A DNA stretch of 64,000 nt, from contig CALVCS010000010.1 in assembly GCA_944326035.1 (NCBI GenBank), forward strand, positions 62,001-126,000. Direction: 5' to 3'. Each line of letters starts with the position of its first letter. Position 1 is the stretch's first letter. The translations under genes were made by a program, and so were the position numbers. The notes under the pieces were generated by a model, which did no database searches, was not told where the DNA came from, and was given only the letters and a program-made list of their open reading frames with translations. Positions 1-7,384 of the stretch are shown here, one piece after another. Source of the DNA: an uncultured Alistipes sp. (GTDB taxonomy: Bacteria > Bacteroidota > Bacteroidia > Bacteroidales > Rikenellaceae).

Positions 1-180
1 GAAAGAGGTTTTTTCGGCGGCAGCTTCACCGGCAGCACCGGCAGCCGGAGCGGCGGCAACGGCAACAGCAGCAGCAGCGGGCTCAATTCCGTATTCGTCT
101 TTCAGAATACCAGCAAGTTCGTTTACTTCTTTAACTGTCAAGTTTACCAACTCCTCAGCTAATTTTTTGATATCGGCCAT
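1..180 (-). CDS. rplL: 50S ribosomal protein L7/L12, N-terminal part (cut by window edge)
   Basis: Only the first 60 codons are in the window; the reading frame is still open at base 1. The ATG at 178-180 gives [19 protein letters not shown], the N-terminal dimerisation helix pair by which L7/L12 binds L10, followed by an Ala/Gly-rich hinge (about residues 34-55). The C-terminal domain that recruits elongation factors lies outside. It is the last visible gene of the secE-nusG-rplK-A-J-L series and follows rplJ by 42 bases, the normal bacterial order, so it is very probably co-transcribed with rplJ. Confidence 0.95.
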   Translation of the reverse strand, partial: MADIKKLAEELVNLTVKEVNELAGILKDEYGIEPAAAAVAVAAAPAAGAAGEAAAEKTSF

Positions 181-222
181 CTTATGTAAAAGTTTTAAAT
201 GTTAGACGATGATTGATAAAAA

Positions 223-747
223 TTATGCGTTTCTTGATTCGAGGGTTTTGACCAGACCCGCGATCTTTTGTCCTGCGGACGCTTGCAGCGCCGAGATGAC
301 ATTCTTCGCCGGAGACTGGAGCAGACCGACGATTTCACCAATAAGCTCTTCACGCGACTTGATGTTGACCAGTTCATCCAGAGCGTTGTCGCCCATGTAA
401 ACGCACTCTTCGACGAAGGCGGCTTTGAGGATCGGGCGATCGTTCGTTTTACGGAATTCCTTGATCAGTTTGGCCGGGTTTTTACCCACATTGGAGAACA
501 TGATGGCCGTTACTCCTTTGAGGGCAGACAGCAGTTCTTCGTTGTTTTTTTCGACCTGTTCAAGTGCTTTGATGAAAAGGGTATTCTTTACTACCATCAG
601 GGTAACATCCTGCTCGAAGCACATGCGACGCAATTTTGCAGTCTGTTCGGCGTTGAGCGCGGAGGTATCCGTCACGTAGAAGTGAGAGTATTCCTTCAGC
701 TTATCGGCCAGTGAATTGATAATAACTGTTTTTTCTTCCCTGTTCAT
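223..747 (-). CDS. rplJ: 50S ribosomal protein L10
   Basis: A 174-residue protein of normal L10 length. The N-terminal part (MNREEKTVIINSLADKLKEY) is the globular rRNA-binding domain, and the C-terminal helix (about residues 135-174, containing IVGLLQSPAKNVISALQAS) is the platform that anchors L7/L12 dimers in the stalk. It lies 12 bases downstream of rplA and 42 bases upstream of rplL. In many bacteria L10-L12 represses its own mRNA through a leader upstream of rplJ; the short 12-base gap here leaves room for such a structure only if it extends into rplA, and I see no obvious one. Confidence 0.96.
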   Translation of the reverse strand: MNREEKTVIINSLADKLKEYSHFYVTDTSALNAEQTAKLRRMCFEQDVTLMVVKNTLFIKALEQVEKNNEELLSALKGVTAIMFSNVGKNPAKLIKEFRKTNDRPILKAAFVEECVYMGDNALDELVNIKSREELIGEIVGLLQSPAKNVISALQASAGQKIAGLVKTLESRNA

Positions 748-759
748 GGTTCAGAATTG

Positions 760-1458
760 TTATTTGTTTTCAACCGATTTGGGATCTACCGCTAAGCCGG
801 GGCTCATCGTAGACGAAAGGAATATACTTTTTACATAGGTTCCTTTGGCAGCTGTCGGTTTGAGTTTATTGATCATGCTCATAAACTCTTTTGCGTTTTC
901 AGTGATTTGGTCAGCCGTGAAGCTGATCTGGCCGATACGGGAGTGGATAATCCCGAATTTATCGACTTTGAAATCGATTTTACCGGCTTTCACTTCCTTA
1001 ACCGCTTTACCGACTTCCATGGTAACAGTACCTGTTTTGGGGTTAGGCATCAAGCCACGGGGACCCAGGATACGACCCAGTGCCCCAACTTTTGCCATTA
1101 CGTTCGGAGTGGTGATGATCACGTCCACGTCGGTCCAACCTCCTTTGATCTTTTCGATATATTCGTCCAGACCCACATAGTCGGCGCCGGCTTCTTTGGC
1201 TTCGGTTTCTTTGTCCGGAGTACACAGAACCAGCACGCGAGCTGTTTTGCCGGTACCGTGGGGCAGGGTTACCACCCCGCGGACCATCTGGTTGGCTTTA
1301 CGAGGGTCAACCCCCAGGCGAACGTCCAGATCCACGGAAGCATCAAATTTCGTAAAGGTGATTTCCTTTAGAAGAGCTGCCGCCTCGCTCAGTTTGTACA
1401 CTTTATTCGGTTCAATCTTCGCAAGTGCTATTTTTCTATTTTTGGTCAGCTTACTCAT
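760..1458 (-). CDS. rplA: 50S ribosomal protein L1
   Basis: L1 of 232 residues (usual length about 230) binds 23S rRNA at the E-site stalk. The conserved stretches [33 protein letters not shown] and the C-terminal [12 protein letters not shown] are all present. I chose the ATG at 1456-1458 ([18 protein letters not shown]), which matches the family start. The frame is open upstream to a TTG at 1474-1476 that abuts the rplK stop, adding six residues, but a TTG there is less likely. Lies between rplK (18 bases from its stop) and rplJ. Confidence 0.95.
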   Translation of the reverse strand: MSKLTKNRKIALAKIEPNKVYKLSEAAALLKEITFTKFDASVDLDVRLGVDPRKANQMVRGVVTLPHGTGKTARVLVLCTPDKETEAKEAGADYVGLDEYIEKIKGGWTDVDVIITTPNVMAKVGALGRILGPRGLMPNPKTGTVTMEVGKAVKEVKAGKIDFKVDKFGIIHSRIGQISFTADQITENAKEFMSMINKLKPTAAKGTYVKSIFLSSTMSPGLAVDPKSVENK

Positions 1459-1476
1459 GTCAGTAATTTTTGTCAA

Positions 1477-1917
1477 TTACAAATTAGGAAATTCACCAAC
1501 GACATTGATCCCCATGCTGCGGGCCGTGCCGGCCACCATACGCATAGCCGATTCAAGGGTAAAGCAGTTCATATCCGGCATTTTGTCCTGAGCGATCGTT
1601 TTGATCTGATCCCAAGTGACCTCACCCACTTTTTTACGGTTAGGTTCGGCCGAGCCCGATTTGAGTTTGGCTGCCTCCTTGAGTTGTACGGCTACGGGCG
1701 GCTGCTTTACAACGAAATCGAACGATTTATCGCTGTACACGGTGATAATAACCGGAAGTACTTTTCCGGCCTTATCTTGAGTCCGGGCGTTGAACTGCTT
1801 GCAGAAGTCCATGATGTTGACTCCCTTGGCACCCAGCGCGGGACCTACCGGAGGTGAAGGATTGGCGGCGCCACCTTTGATCTGCAGTTTAATTAATGCA
1901 GCAACCTCTTTTGCCAT
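1477..1917 (-). CDS. rplK: 50S ribosomal protein L11
   Basis: 146 residues, the usual L11 size. The N-terminal domain has the proline-rich [15 protein letters not shown] segment (residues about 15-29) that contacts the GTPase-associated centre and thiostrepton site; the C-terminal rRNA-binding domain ends with [14 protein letters not shown]. It follows nusG by 16 bases and precedes rplA, the standard nusG-rplK-rplA order. Confidence 0.96.
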   Translation of the reverse strand: MAKEVAALIKLQIKGGAANPSPPVGPALGAKGVNIMDFCKQFNARTQDKAGKVLPVIITVYSDKSFDFVVKQPPVAVQLKEAAKLKSGSAEPNRKKVGEVTWDQIKTIAQDKMPDMNCFTLESAMRMVAGTARSMGINVVGEFPNL

Positions 1918-1933
1918 AATTTTCCTTGGTTAA

Positions 1934-2491
1934 TTATTCTTTTTCAACTTGCATAAAGCTCAACTCCATCGGAGTCTTGCGTCCGAATATCTTCACGGAA
2001 ACGGTCAGTTTCTTGCGGTCGTTGTCCACCGCCTCGATGGTACCCGAGAAGCTTGAGAACGGGCCATCGGTAACTTTGACGGTTTCGCCCACAAAGAAAG
2101 GGACTTCGTTTTGTTCTTCACTCTCGCTCAGTTCATCGACACGGCCTAAGATTCGGCTCACTTCTTGCGGGCGCAGAGGGGTTGCCTGCATGCTTGCCGT
2201 TTTGGTGTCGCTGAGGAAGCCTAAGACGTTGGGAGTGTTGCGAAGGATAAACGGAATTTCTCCTACCAGGGCGGCCTCTACCAGCACATAACCCGGATAA
2301 GAAACCTTTTCCTTACTGATTTTCTTACCATTTCGGATTTGGTAAATTTTCTCAGTCGGGATCAGAACTTGGGAGATATAGTCTTCCAGATGGGAGTTTT
2401 TGATCTCGGTTTCGAGATACTCTTTCACCTTTTTTTCTTTACCTCCGATGGCACGCAGTACGTACCACTGTTTTTGTTCTTTTTCGCTCAT
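1934..2491 (-). CDS. nusG: Transcription termination/antitermination factor NusG
   Basis: 185-residue NusG, binding RNA polymerase and coupling it to Rho or the ribosome. The N-terminal NGN domain begins with QWYVLRAIGGKEKKVKEYLE; the C-terminal KOW domain carries FFVGETVKVTDGPFSSFSG at about residues 127-145 followed by VKIFGRKTPMELSF, the normal end of the family. It lies 28 bases downstream of secE and 16 bases upstream of rplK. Confidence 0.96.
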   Translation of the reverse strand: MSEKEQKQWYVLRAIGGKEKKVKEYLETEIKNSHLEDYISQVLIPTEKIYQIRNGKKISKEKVSYPGYVLVEAALVGEIPFILRNTPNVLGFLSDTKTASMQATPLRPQEVSRILGRVDELSESEEQNEVPFFVGETVKVTDGPFSSFSGTIEAVDNDRKKLTVSVKIFGRKTPMELSFMQVEKE

Positions 2492-2519
2492 CTTTATTAA
2501 TGCTTAAGAGAGGAGAAGA

Positions 2520-2711
2520 TTAATAAAGGATGCTATATATGGCTTTCATGAGGTTCTCGAAGGCCAGGTCCATCACCAATACGACCACCGCGAAGATGAG
2601 GGAAGCAGTCATCACAATCACCGCGGAGTTGGACAATTGGCTCATGGTGGGCCAGGACACTTTGTGAACAAGCTCTGAGTAGGATTCTTTAACGTAATTT
2701 ACGATTTTCAT
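2520..2711 (-). CDS. secE: Preprotein translocase subunit SecE
   Basis: A 63-residue single-membrane-span SecE, the short form typical of Bacteroidota; it clamps SecY in the translocon. The amphipathic N-terminus has the conserved ELVHKVSWPTMSQL motif, followed by one hydrophobic helix (about residues 28-48). I chose the ATG at 2709-2711; an in-frame GTG two codons upstream (2715-2717) is possible but unnecessary. It sits between tRNA-Trp and nusG, as in many bacteria. Confidence 0.93.
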   Translation of the reverse strand: MKIVNYVKESYSELVHKVSWPTMSQLSNSAVIVMTASLIFAVVVLVMDLAFENLMKAIYSILY

Positions 2712-2728
2712 AGCCACACTTGTTTTAG

Positions 2729-2799
2729 CACGAGTGGAGAGATTCGAACTCCCATCAACGGTTTTGGAGACCGCTATTCTACCCTTGAACTACACTCGT
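2729..2799 (-). tRNA. tRNA-Trp (CCA anticodon)
   Basis: A 71-base cloverleaf read on the minus strand. The seven-pair acceptor stem is formed by 2793-2799 with 2730-2736, the discriminator is G (2729), and the T-loop GTTCGAATC is present. The anticodon loop CTCCAAA gives anticodon CCA. The 3' CCA end is not encoded. The 5' end directly abuts the U-tract of the hairpin that follows tuf. Confidence 0.95.
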
Positions 2800-2826
2800 A
2801 AAAAGCAGTGCGCCTGAGCGCACTGC
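2800..2826 (-). terminator. Hairpin between tuf and tRNA-Trp
   Basis: On the minus strand a perfect 9-bp GC-rich stem (2818-2826 with 2805-2813) and 4-base loop are followed by TTTTT at 2804-2800, the form of an intrinsic terminator. The tRNA-Trp 5' end starts at the very next base, so there is no room for a promoter between them; it is probably a partial terminator or a processing site. Confidence 0.75.
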
Positions 2827-2846
2827 GAGGGTTGGATCGGACGATC

Positions 2847-4034
2847 TTATTTGATGATTTCGATGATCTGACCGGCACCTACCGTACGGCCACCTTCGCG
2901 GATAGCGAAACGCAGACCAACGTTCAGGGCTACAGGGTAGATCAGTTTTACGGTGATCGTTACGTTATCACCCGGCATAACCATATCTACGCCTTCGGGC
3001 AGTTCGACTTCACCGGTTACGTCCAGCGTACGCAGGTAGAACTGCGGACGATATTTGTGGTGGAACGGAGTGTGACGACCACCTTCTTCTTTCTTCAGGA
3101 TGTAAACTTCGGCTTTGAATTCGGTGTGCGGAGTGATCGAACCCGGTTTGGCTACGACCATACCACGTTTTACTTCTTTCTTGTCGATACCACGCAGCAA
3201 CAGACCTACGTTATCACCGGCTTCACCCGAGTCGAGCAGTTTGCGGAACATTTCCACACCGGTACAAGTCGAGGTCAGCGATTTTTCCTGCAGACCGATG
3301 ATTTCTACGGGGTCACCCACTTTGATCACACCGGTTTCGATACGACCCGTTACAACGGTACCACGACCCGTGATCGAGAAGACGTCTTCAACAGGCATCA
3401 GGAACGGTTTTTCGTTGTCACGCGGGGGCAGCGGAATATAGTTATCCACGGCGTCCATCAGTTCCATGATTTTTTCTTCCCATTTGGGTTCGCCGTTGAG
3501 GGCACCCAGAGCCGAACCACGGATGATCGGGGCGTTATCGCCGTCGAAGTCATATTTGTTCAGCAGGTCACGAACTTCCAGTTCGACCAGGTCGAGCATT
3601 TCGGGGTCGTCGACCATATCGCATTTGTTCAGGAATACGACGATTTTCGGCACGTTCACCTGGCGAGCCAGTAGCACGTGTTCGTTGGTCTGAGGCATAG
3701 GACCGTCGGTGGCGGCAACTACCAGGATAGCACCGTCCATCTGAGCAGCACCCGTTACCATGTTCTTCACATAGTCGGCGTGGCCTGGGCAGTCTACGTG
3801 AGCGTAGTGACGTTTAGCGGTCTGATATTCTACGTGAGCGGTGTTGATGGTAATCCCACGTTCTTTTTCTTCGGGAGCGTTGTCGATCGAGTCGAAAGAA
3901 CGAAGTTCAGAAAGACCCTGTTTTGCCAATACGGTGGTGATGGCTGCGGTAAGGGTAGTTTTACCGTGGTCTACGTGTCCGATGGTACCGATGTTTACGT
4001 GCGGTTTGGACCGGTCGAATTTTTCTTTTGCCAT
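2847..4034 (-). CDS. tuf: Elongation factor Tu
   Basis: 395 residues, full length. EF-Tu delivers aminoacyl-tRNA to the ribosomal A site using GTP. G1 GHVDHGKT is at about residues 19-26, the DCPGHADYV switch II region near residue 80, NKCD near 136; domains 2 and 3 follow and end in [13 protein letters not shown]. It lies downstream of the Thr/Tyr/Gly/Gly tRNA cluster and upstream of tRNA-Trp-secE-nusG, the same tRNA-tuf linkage seen in E. coli tufB. A hairpin terminator follows the stop. Confidence 0.98.
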   Translation of the reverse strand: MAKEKFDRSKPHVNIGTIGHVDHGKTTLTAAITTVLAKQGLSELRSFDSIDNAPEEKERGITINTAHVEYQTAKRHYAHVDCPGHADYVKNMVTGAAQMDGAILVVAATDGPMPQTNEHVLLARQVNVPKIVVFLNKCDMVDDPEMLDLVELEVRDLLNKYDFDGDNAPIIRGSALGALNGEPKWEEKIMELMDAVDNYIPLPPRDNEKPFLMPVEDVFSITGRGTVVTGRIETGVIKVGDPVEIIGLQEKSLTSTCTGVEMFRKLLDSGEAGDNVGLLLRGIDKKEVKRGMVVAKPGSITPHTEFKAEVYILKKEEGGRHTPFHHKYRPQFYLRTLDVTGEVELPEGVDMVMPGDNVTITVKLIYPVALNVGLRFAIREGGRTVGAGQIIEIIK

Positions 4035-4122
4035 GTTTGAAATCTATTTAAGAATTAATTGCCAATATTTTGTGCTGCCTTTGCTGCTTTGTCAGCCGGG
4101 AACCCTGGCAAACCCGGACTTG

Positions 4123-4195
4123 AGCGGAAGACGAGACTCGAACTCGCGACCCTTAGCTTGGAAGGCTAATGCTCTACCAACTGAGCTACTTCCGC
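4123..4195 (-). tRNA. tRNA-Gly (TCC anticodon)
   Basis: 73-base minus-strand cloverleaf with acceptor stem 4189-4195/4124-4130 and discriminator T. The anticodon loop CTTCCAA gives TCC. CCA is not encoded. It differs at only four positions from the neighbouring tRNA-Gly at 4260-4332. Confidence 0.94.
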
Positions 4196-4259
4196 AGGTG
4201 ATTGTTTCGTTGTATAAGGAACGTTTGTCGATCCGGCGTGCCAGCGATTCGGATCCTTG

Positions 4260-4332
4260 AGCGGAAAACGAGACTCGAACTCGCGACCCTTAGCTTGGGA
4301 AGCTAATGCTCTACCAACTGAGCTATTTCCGC
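4260..4332 (-). tRNA. tRNA-Gly (CCC anticodon)
   Basis: 73-base minus-strand cloverleaf with acceptor stem 4326-4332/4261-4267 and discriminator T. The anticodon loop TTCCCAA gives CCC. Near-identical to the Gly(TCC) gene 64 bases downstream: the differences are pair 7:66 (G-C versus A-T), base 32 (C versus T) and base 34 (T versus C). Confidence 0.92.
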
Positions 4333-4357
4333 AGAATGTTATCATTTTCGAGGCCAG

Positions 4358-4439
<82 letters not shown>

Positions 4440-4708
4440 GAATAGTAAGAACGTTTCCCCCGTCTCTCTTTCTTGTCTCTCCTCCGTCTCCGCCTCTCTT
4501 TTGTTGTGAGGGTCTTTCTCTTGAGCGACGGGCCTTTCTCTCAGCAGCTCCCTCCTTGATGGACTCCCCTGTTGTCGGAAGCCCTCTTGTTTCAGCAGCC
4601 CCTTTCTCGGTGTCCGTCCCTCCTTCGCTGTTAGCCCCATTAGCAGCGGTCTCCTCGGTATGGCGGCCCCAGCTGTGTCGGCCGGACTCCCTTATCGGCG
4701 GGTTTTGG

Positions 4709-4782
4709 AGCCGATGGAGGGATTCGAACCCCCGACCAGCTGATTACAAATCAGCTGCTCTGGCCAACTGAGCTACATCGGC
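4709..4782 (-). tRNA. tRNA-Thr (TGT anticodon)
   Basis: 74-base minus-strand cloverleaf with acceptor stem 4776-4782/4710-4716, discriminator T and anticodon TGT in the loop TTTGTAA. Unlike the other tRNAs here, a CCA (complement of 4706-4708) follows the discriminator; this may be encoded CCA or chance. First gene of the tRNA-tuf operon. The 268 bases between it and tRNA-Tyr (4440-4707) are pyrimidine-rich on the plus strand and hold no gene I can support. Confidence 0.93.
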
Positions 4783-4805
4783 AGTTTGCAGCAATTGAGG
4801 GTTGG

Positions 4806-4836
4806 CAAAAATACATATAATTTATTAATAAGCAAA
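4806..4836 (-). promoter_or_regulatory. Promoter of the tRNA-tuf operon
   Basis: On the minus strand TTTG (4833-4836), 19 bases, then TATTTTTG (4806-4813): an exact match to the Bacteroidota -33/-7 consensus. The start point would fall near 4799, about 17 bases before tRNA-Thr. A second -7-like TATCTTTG lies upstream at 4924-4931 without a clear -33 box and could be an additional start. Confidence 0.7.
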
Positions 4837-5068
4837 TAGTACTCACTAAAAATCGTGTGCATTTTGCTAAAAAACCGCTGAATTGTGCCAACTCCGCCCA
4901 TTGGCGAGGGGCGAAATCGGGCACAAAGATACAAAAAAATCTCATTACAAGAATTTTTCTGCAACAAATCTCTTTCGAAACGAGAAAAATATAACATCCT
5001 TGCAAAAGTTCGGCCCGGAAACAGGTTACGTTCCGGGCCGAGCAGGGATAGTCGCGTTGACGGTCGAC

Positions 5069-7276
5069 TTAGAGAGGGTGTGCCACCGGATGGGCTTGAT
5101 GGGTTTGGAAGTCGTAGGTGGCGACCAGTTCGAAATCCAGCTGTTTGCGGGCCAGGTCGGCTCTGACCACCCGGATGCGCACTTCGTCGCCCAGCGTATA
5201 GGTCCGACCGGAGGTGCGACCCACGATAGAGTAATTGGCTTCGTCGAAGGAGTAATAGTCGTCGGTCAGGTCTCGTACCGAAACCATGCCTTCGATGTGG
5301 GTGTCGTTCAGTTCCACATAGATACCCCATTCGGTGCAGCCCGAGATGTGGCCGTCGAACTCCTGCCCCAACTTGTCGAGCATGAATTCCACCATCTTGT
5401 ATTTGATCGAGGCTCGTTCGGCGTCCGAAGCGCGCTGTTCCATGGCCGAAGAGTGTTCGCACAACTCTTCATAATAGGCTTTGTCTTCGGATTTTCCGCC
5501 GGCCAGGTAGTGGGCCAGCAGCCGGTGAACCATCATGTCGGGATAACGGCGGATCGGTGACGTGAAGTGGGTGTAATAGTCGAACGCCAGGCCGTAGTGG
5601 CCGATATTGGTGGTCGAATAGACCGCTTTGGCCATGGTGCGGATCGCCAGGGTCGAGATCAGATTCTCTTCCTGTTTGCCGTGGATGTTTTTCATCAGTT
5701 TGTTGATGTCACGGGCCAGGGTCTTGCCGGTGGCTTCCGGTTTCATGTGGTAACCGAAACGGGTGACGAAGCTCCGTAGCGAATCCAACTTTTCGGTGTT
5801 CGGTTTGTCGTGAATACGGTAGACGAAGGTGCGTTCGGCATTTGGGCTTCCTTTGCGTTTGCGGCCGACGAATTCGGCGACTTTGCGGTTGGCCAGCAAC
5901 ATGAACTCTTCGATCAGCTGGTTGGAATCCTGCATCACTTTGAAGTGTACGCCGATCGGTTTTCCGGTTTCGTCCAGATCGAACTTGACCTCTTCGCGTT
6001 CGAAACTGATCGACCCGTTGCGGAAACGGGCGGCCCGCAATTTTTTGGCCAGGGCATCGAGCGTACGGAGCTCTTCGGTCAGGTCCCCCTCGCCGGTTTC
6101 GATCACCTGTTGGGCTTCCTGATAGGTGAACCGGCGGTCCGAGTAGATCACCGTACGACCGAACCACTCTTGTTGCACTTCCGCCTCTTCGTTCAGTTCG
6201 AACACGGCCGAAAAGCACAGCTTTTCTTCGTGCGGACGCAACGAACAGAGCTCATTGGAGATCCGTTCCGGCAACATGGGGATGGTGCGGTCGACCAGAT
6301 AGACCGAGGTGGCCCGGCTCAGCCCTTCGGTGTCGATCAGGTCGCCCGGATGTACGTAGTGGGTGACGTCGGCGATGTGGACCCCTACTTCGATGTTGCC
6401 GTTGGAGAGGCGTCGCATCGACAGGGCGTCGTCGAAGTCTTTGGCGTCATCGGGGTCGATGGTGAAGGTCGGTACCGATCGGAAATCCCGACGGGCCGCG
6501 ATCTCCTCTTCCGAGATCGTATCCGGCAGCTGGTCGGCCATTCGTTCGACCTCTTCGGGATAGCTGTACGGCAGATCGTATTCGGCCAGGATGGCATGCA
6601 TTTCGGTGTTGTTGTCACCGGGCGTCCCCAGAATATCGACGATTTCCCCCTGGGGGTTTTTCAGATTAGCGGGCCAGTCGGTGATCTTCACGACGACTTT
6701 CTGTCCGTCTTTAGCCCCGTTGAGGTTACGCAGCGGAACGAAGATATCGGTAGGGATTTTGCGGTTGTCGACTTTGACGAAGGCATAGTTCGGCGAGAGT
6801 TCCAGAATGCCGACATAGCGTTGGGGCGAGCGTTCGAGGATTTCGACCACTTCGCCTTCGGGATGGCTCATGGCGCCTTTACGGTTGCGGAGGATGGCCA
6901 CACGTACCCGATCGCCGTGCATGGCGTGGGCGGTATTGCGGGCATTGACATAGATGTCGGTGTCGAGGCCCTCGACCATAACGTACAAAGCCCCCGAGGA
7001 GGTCATATCGACCGTGCCTTCAAAAGTTGGGCGGCTCGAGCGGCTCAGGCGGTATTTGCCTTCGGCGGCCAGCTCGATGGTCCCCGATTCGAGCAGCGAA
7101 CGGACCACGGCACGGACATCGTCTTTTTCCTGACGGGTGGTAGCTGCGGTGGCCGACACCAGATTCTTGATGGAGTAGCGTTTGTCGGGCATGGCACGGA
7201 ACAGTTCCGTGATCAGGGCCAACATGTCGTGTTGGGAGGTCCTCCCCTTAGAGGACTTTTTCTTCTTCTTTACCAT
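5069..7276 (-). CDS. rnr: Ribonuclease R (RNB/S1 3'-5' exoribonuclease)
   Basis: 735 residues, typical for RNase R, which degrades structured RNA processively from the 3' end. After a lysine-rich start and a winged-helix region come cold-shock/OB domains, then the RNB catalytic domain with DPDDAKDFDDAL at about residues 274-285 (the Mg-binding aspartates), and a C-terminal S1 domain (DGHISGCTEWGIYVEL, about residues 640-720). I chose the ATG at 7274-7276 (MVKKKKKSSKG); a GTG at 7297 would add seven residues, but it sits at the promoter motif TACCTTTG (7297-7304). Monocistronic, with tamL ending 108 bases upstream. Confidence 0.95.
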   Translation of the reverse strand: MVKKKKKSSKGRTSQHDMLALITELFRAMPDKRYSIKNLVSATAATTRQEKDDVRAVVRSLLESGTIELAAEGKYRLSRSSRPTFEGTVDMTSSGALYVMVEGLDTDIYVNARNTAHAMHGDRVRVAILRNRKGAMSHPEGEVVEILERSPQRYVGILELSPNYAFVKVDNRKIPTDIFVPLRNLNGAKDGQKVVVKITDWPANLKNPQGEIVDILGTPGDNNTEMHAILAEYDLPYSYPEEVERMADQLPDTISEEEIAARRDFRSVPTFTIDPDDAKDFDDALSMRRLSNGNIEVGVHIADVTHYVHPGDLIDTEGLSRATSVYLVDRTIPMLPERISNELCSLRPHEEKLCFSAVFELNEEAEVQQEWFGRTVIYSDRRFTYQEAQQVIETGEGDLTEELRTLDALAKKLRAARFRNGSISFEREEVKFDLDETGKPIGVHFKVMQDSNQLIEEFMLLANRKVAEFVGRKRKGSPNAERTFVYRIHDKPNTEKLDSLRSFVTRFGYHMKPEATGKTLARDINKLMKNIHGKQEENLISTLAIRTMAKAVYSTTNIGHYGLAFDYYTHFTSPIRRYPDMMVHRLLAHYLAGGKSEDKAYYEELCEHSSAMEQRASDAERASIKYKMVEFMLDKLGQEFDGHISGCTEWGIYVELNDTHIEGMVSVRDLTDDYYSFDEANYSIVGRTSGRTYTLGDEVRIRVVRADLARKQLDFELVATYDFQTHQAHPVAHPL

Positions 7277-7296
7277 AATCTCTTCTATAATCGGCA

Positions 7297-7304
7297 CAAA
7301 GGTA
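7297..7304 (-). promoter_or_regulatory. -7 promoter element of rnr
   Basis: TACCTTTG on the minus strand, 20 bases before the rnr ATG. No convincing TTTG is found 19-20 bases upstream. Confidence 0.45.
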
Positions 7305-7384
7305 CGGAAATAACCCGGGATTTTGTGTGGCGGTGTATGAATTTATCGATAAGTTGTCCGTTGGGTTTCGGGGTGGGCGGAGCG

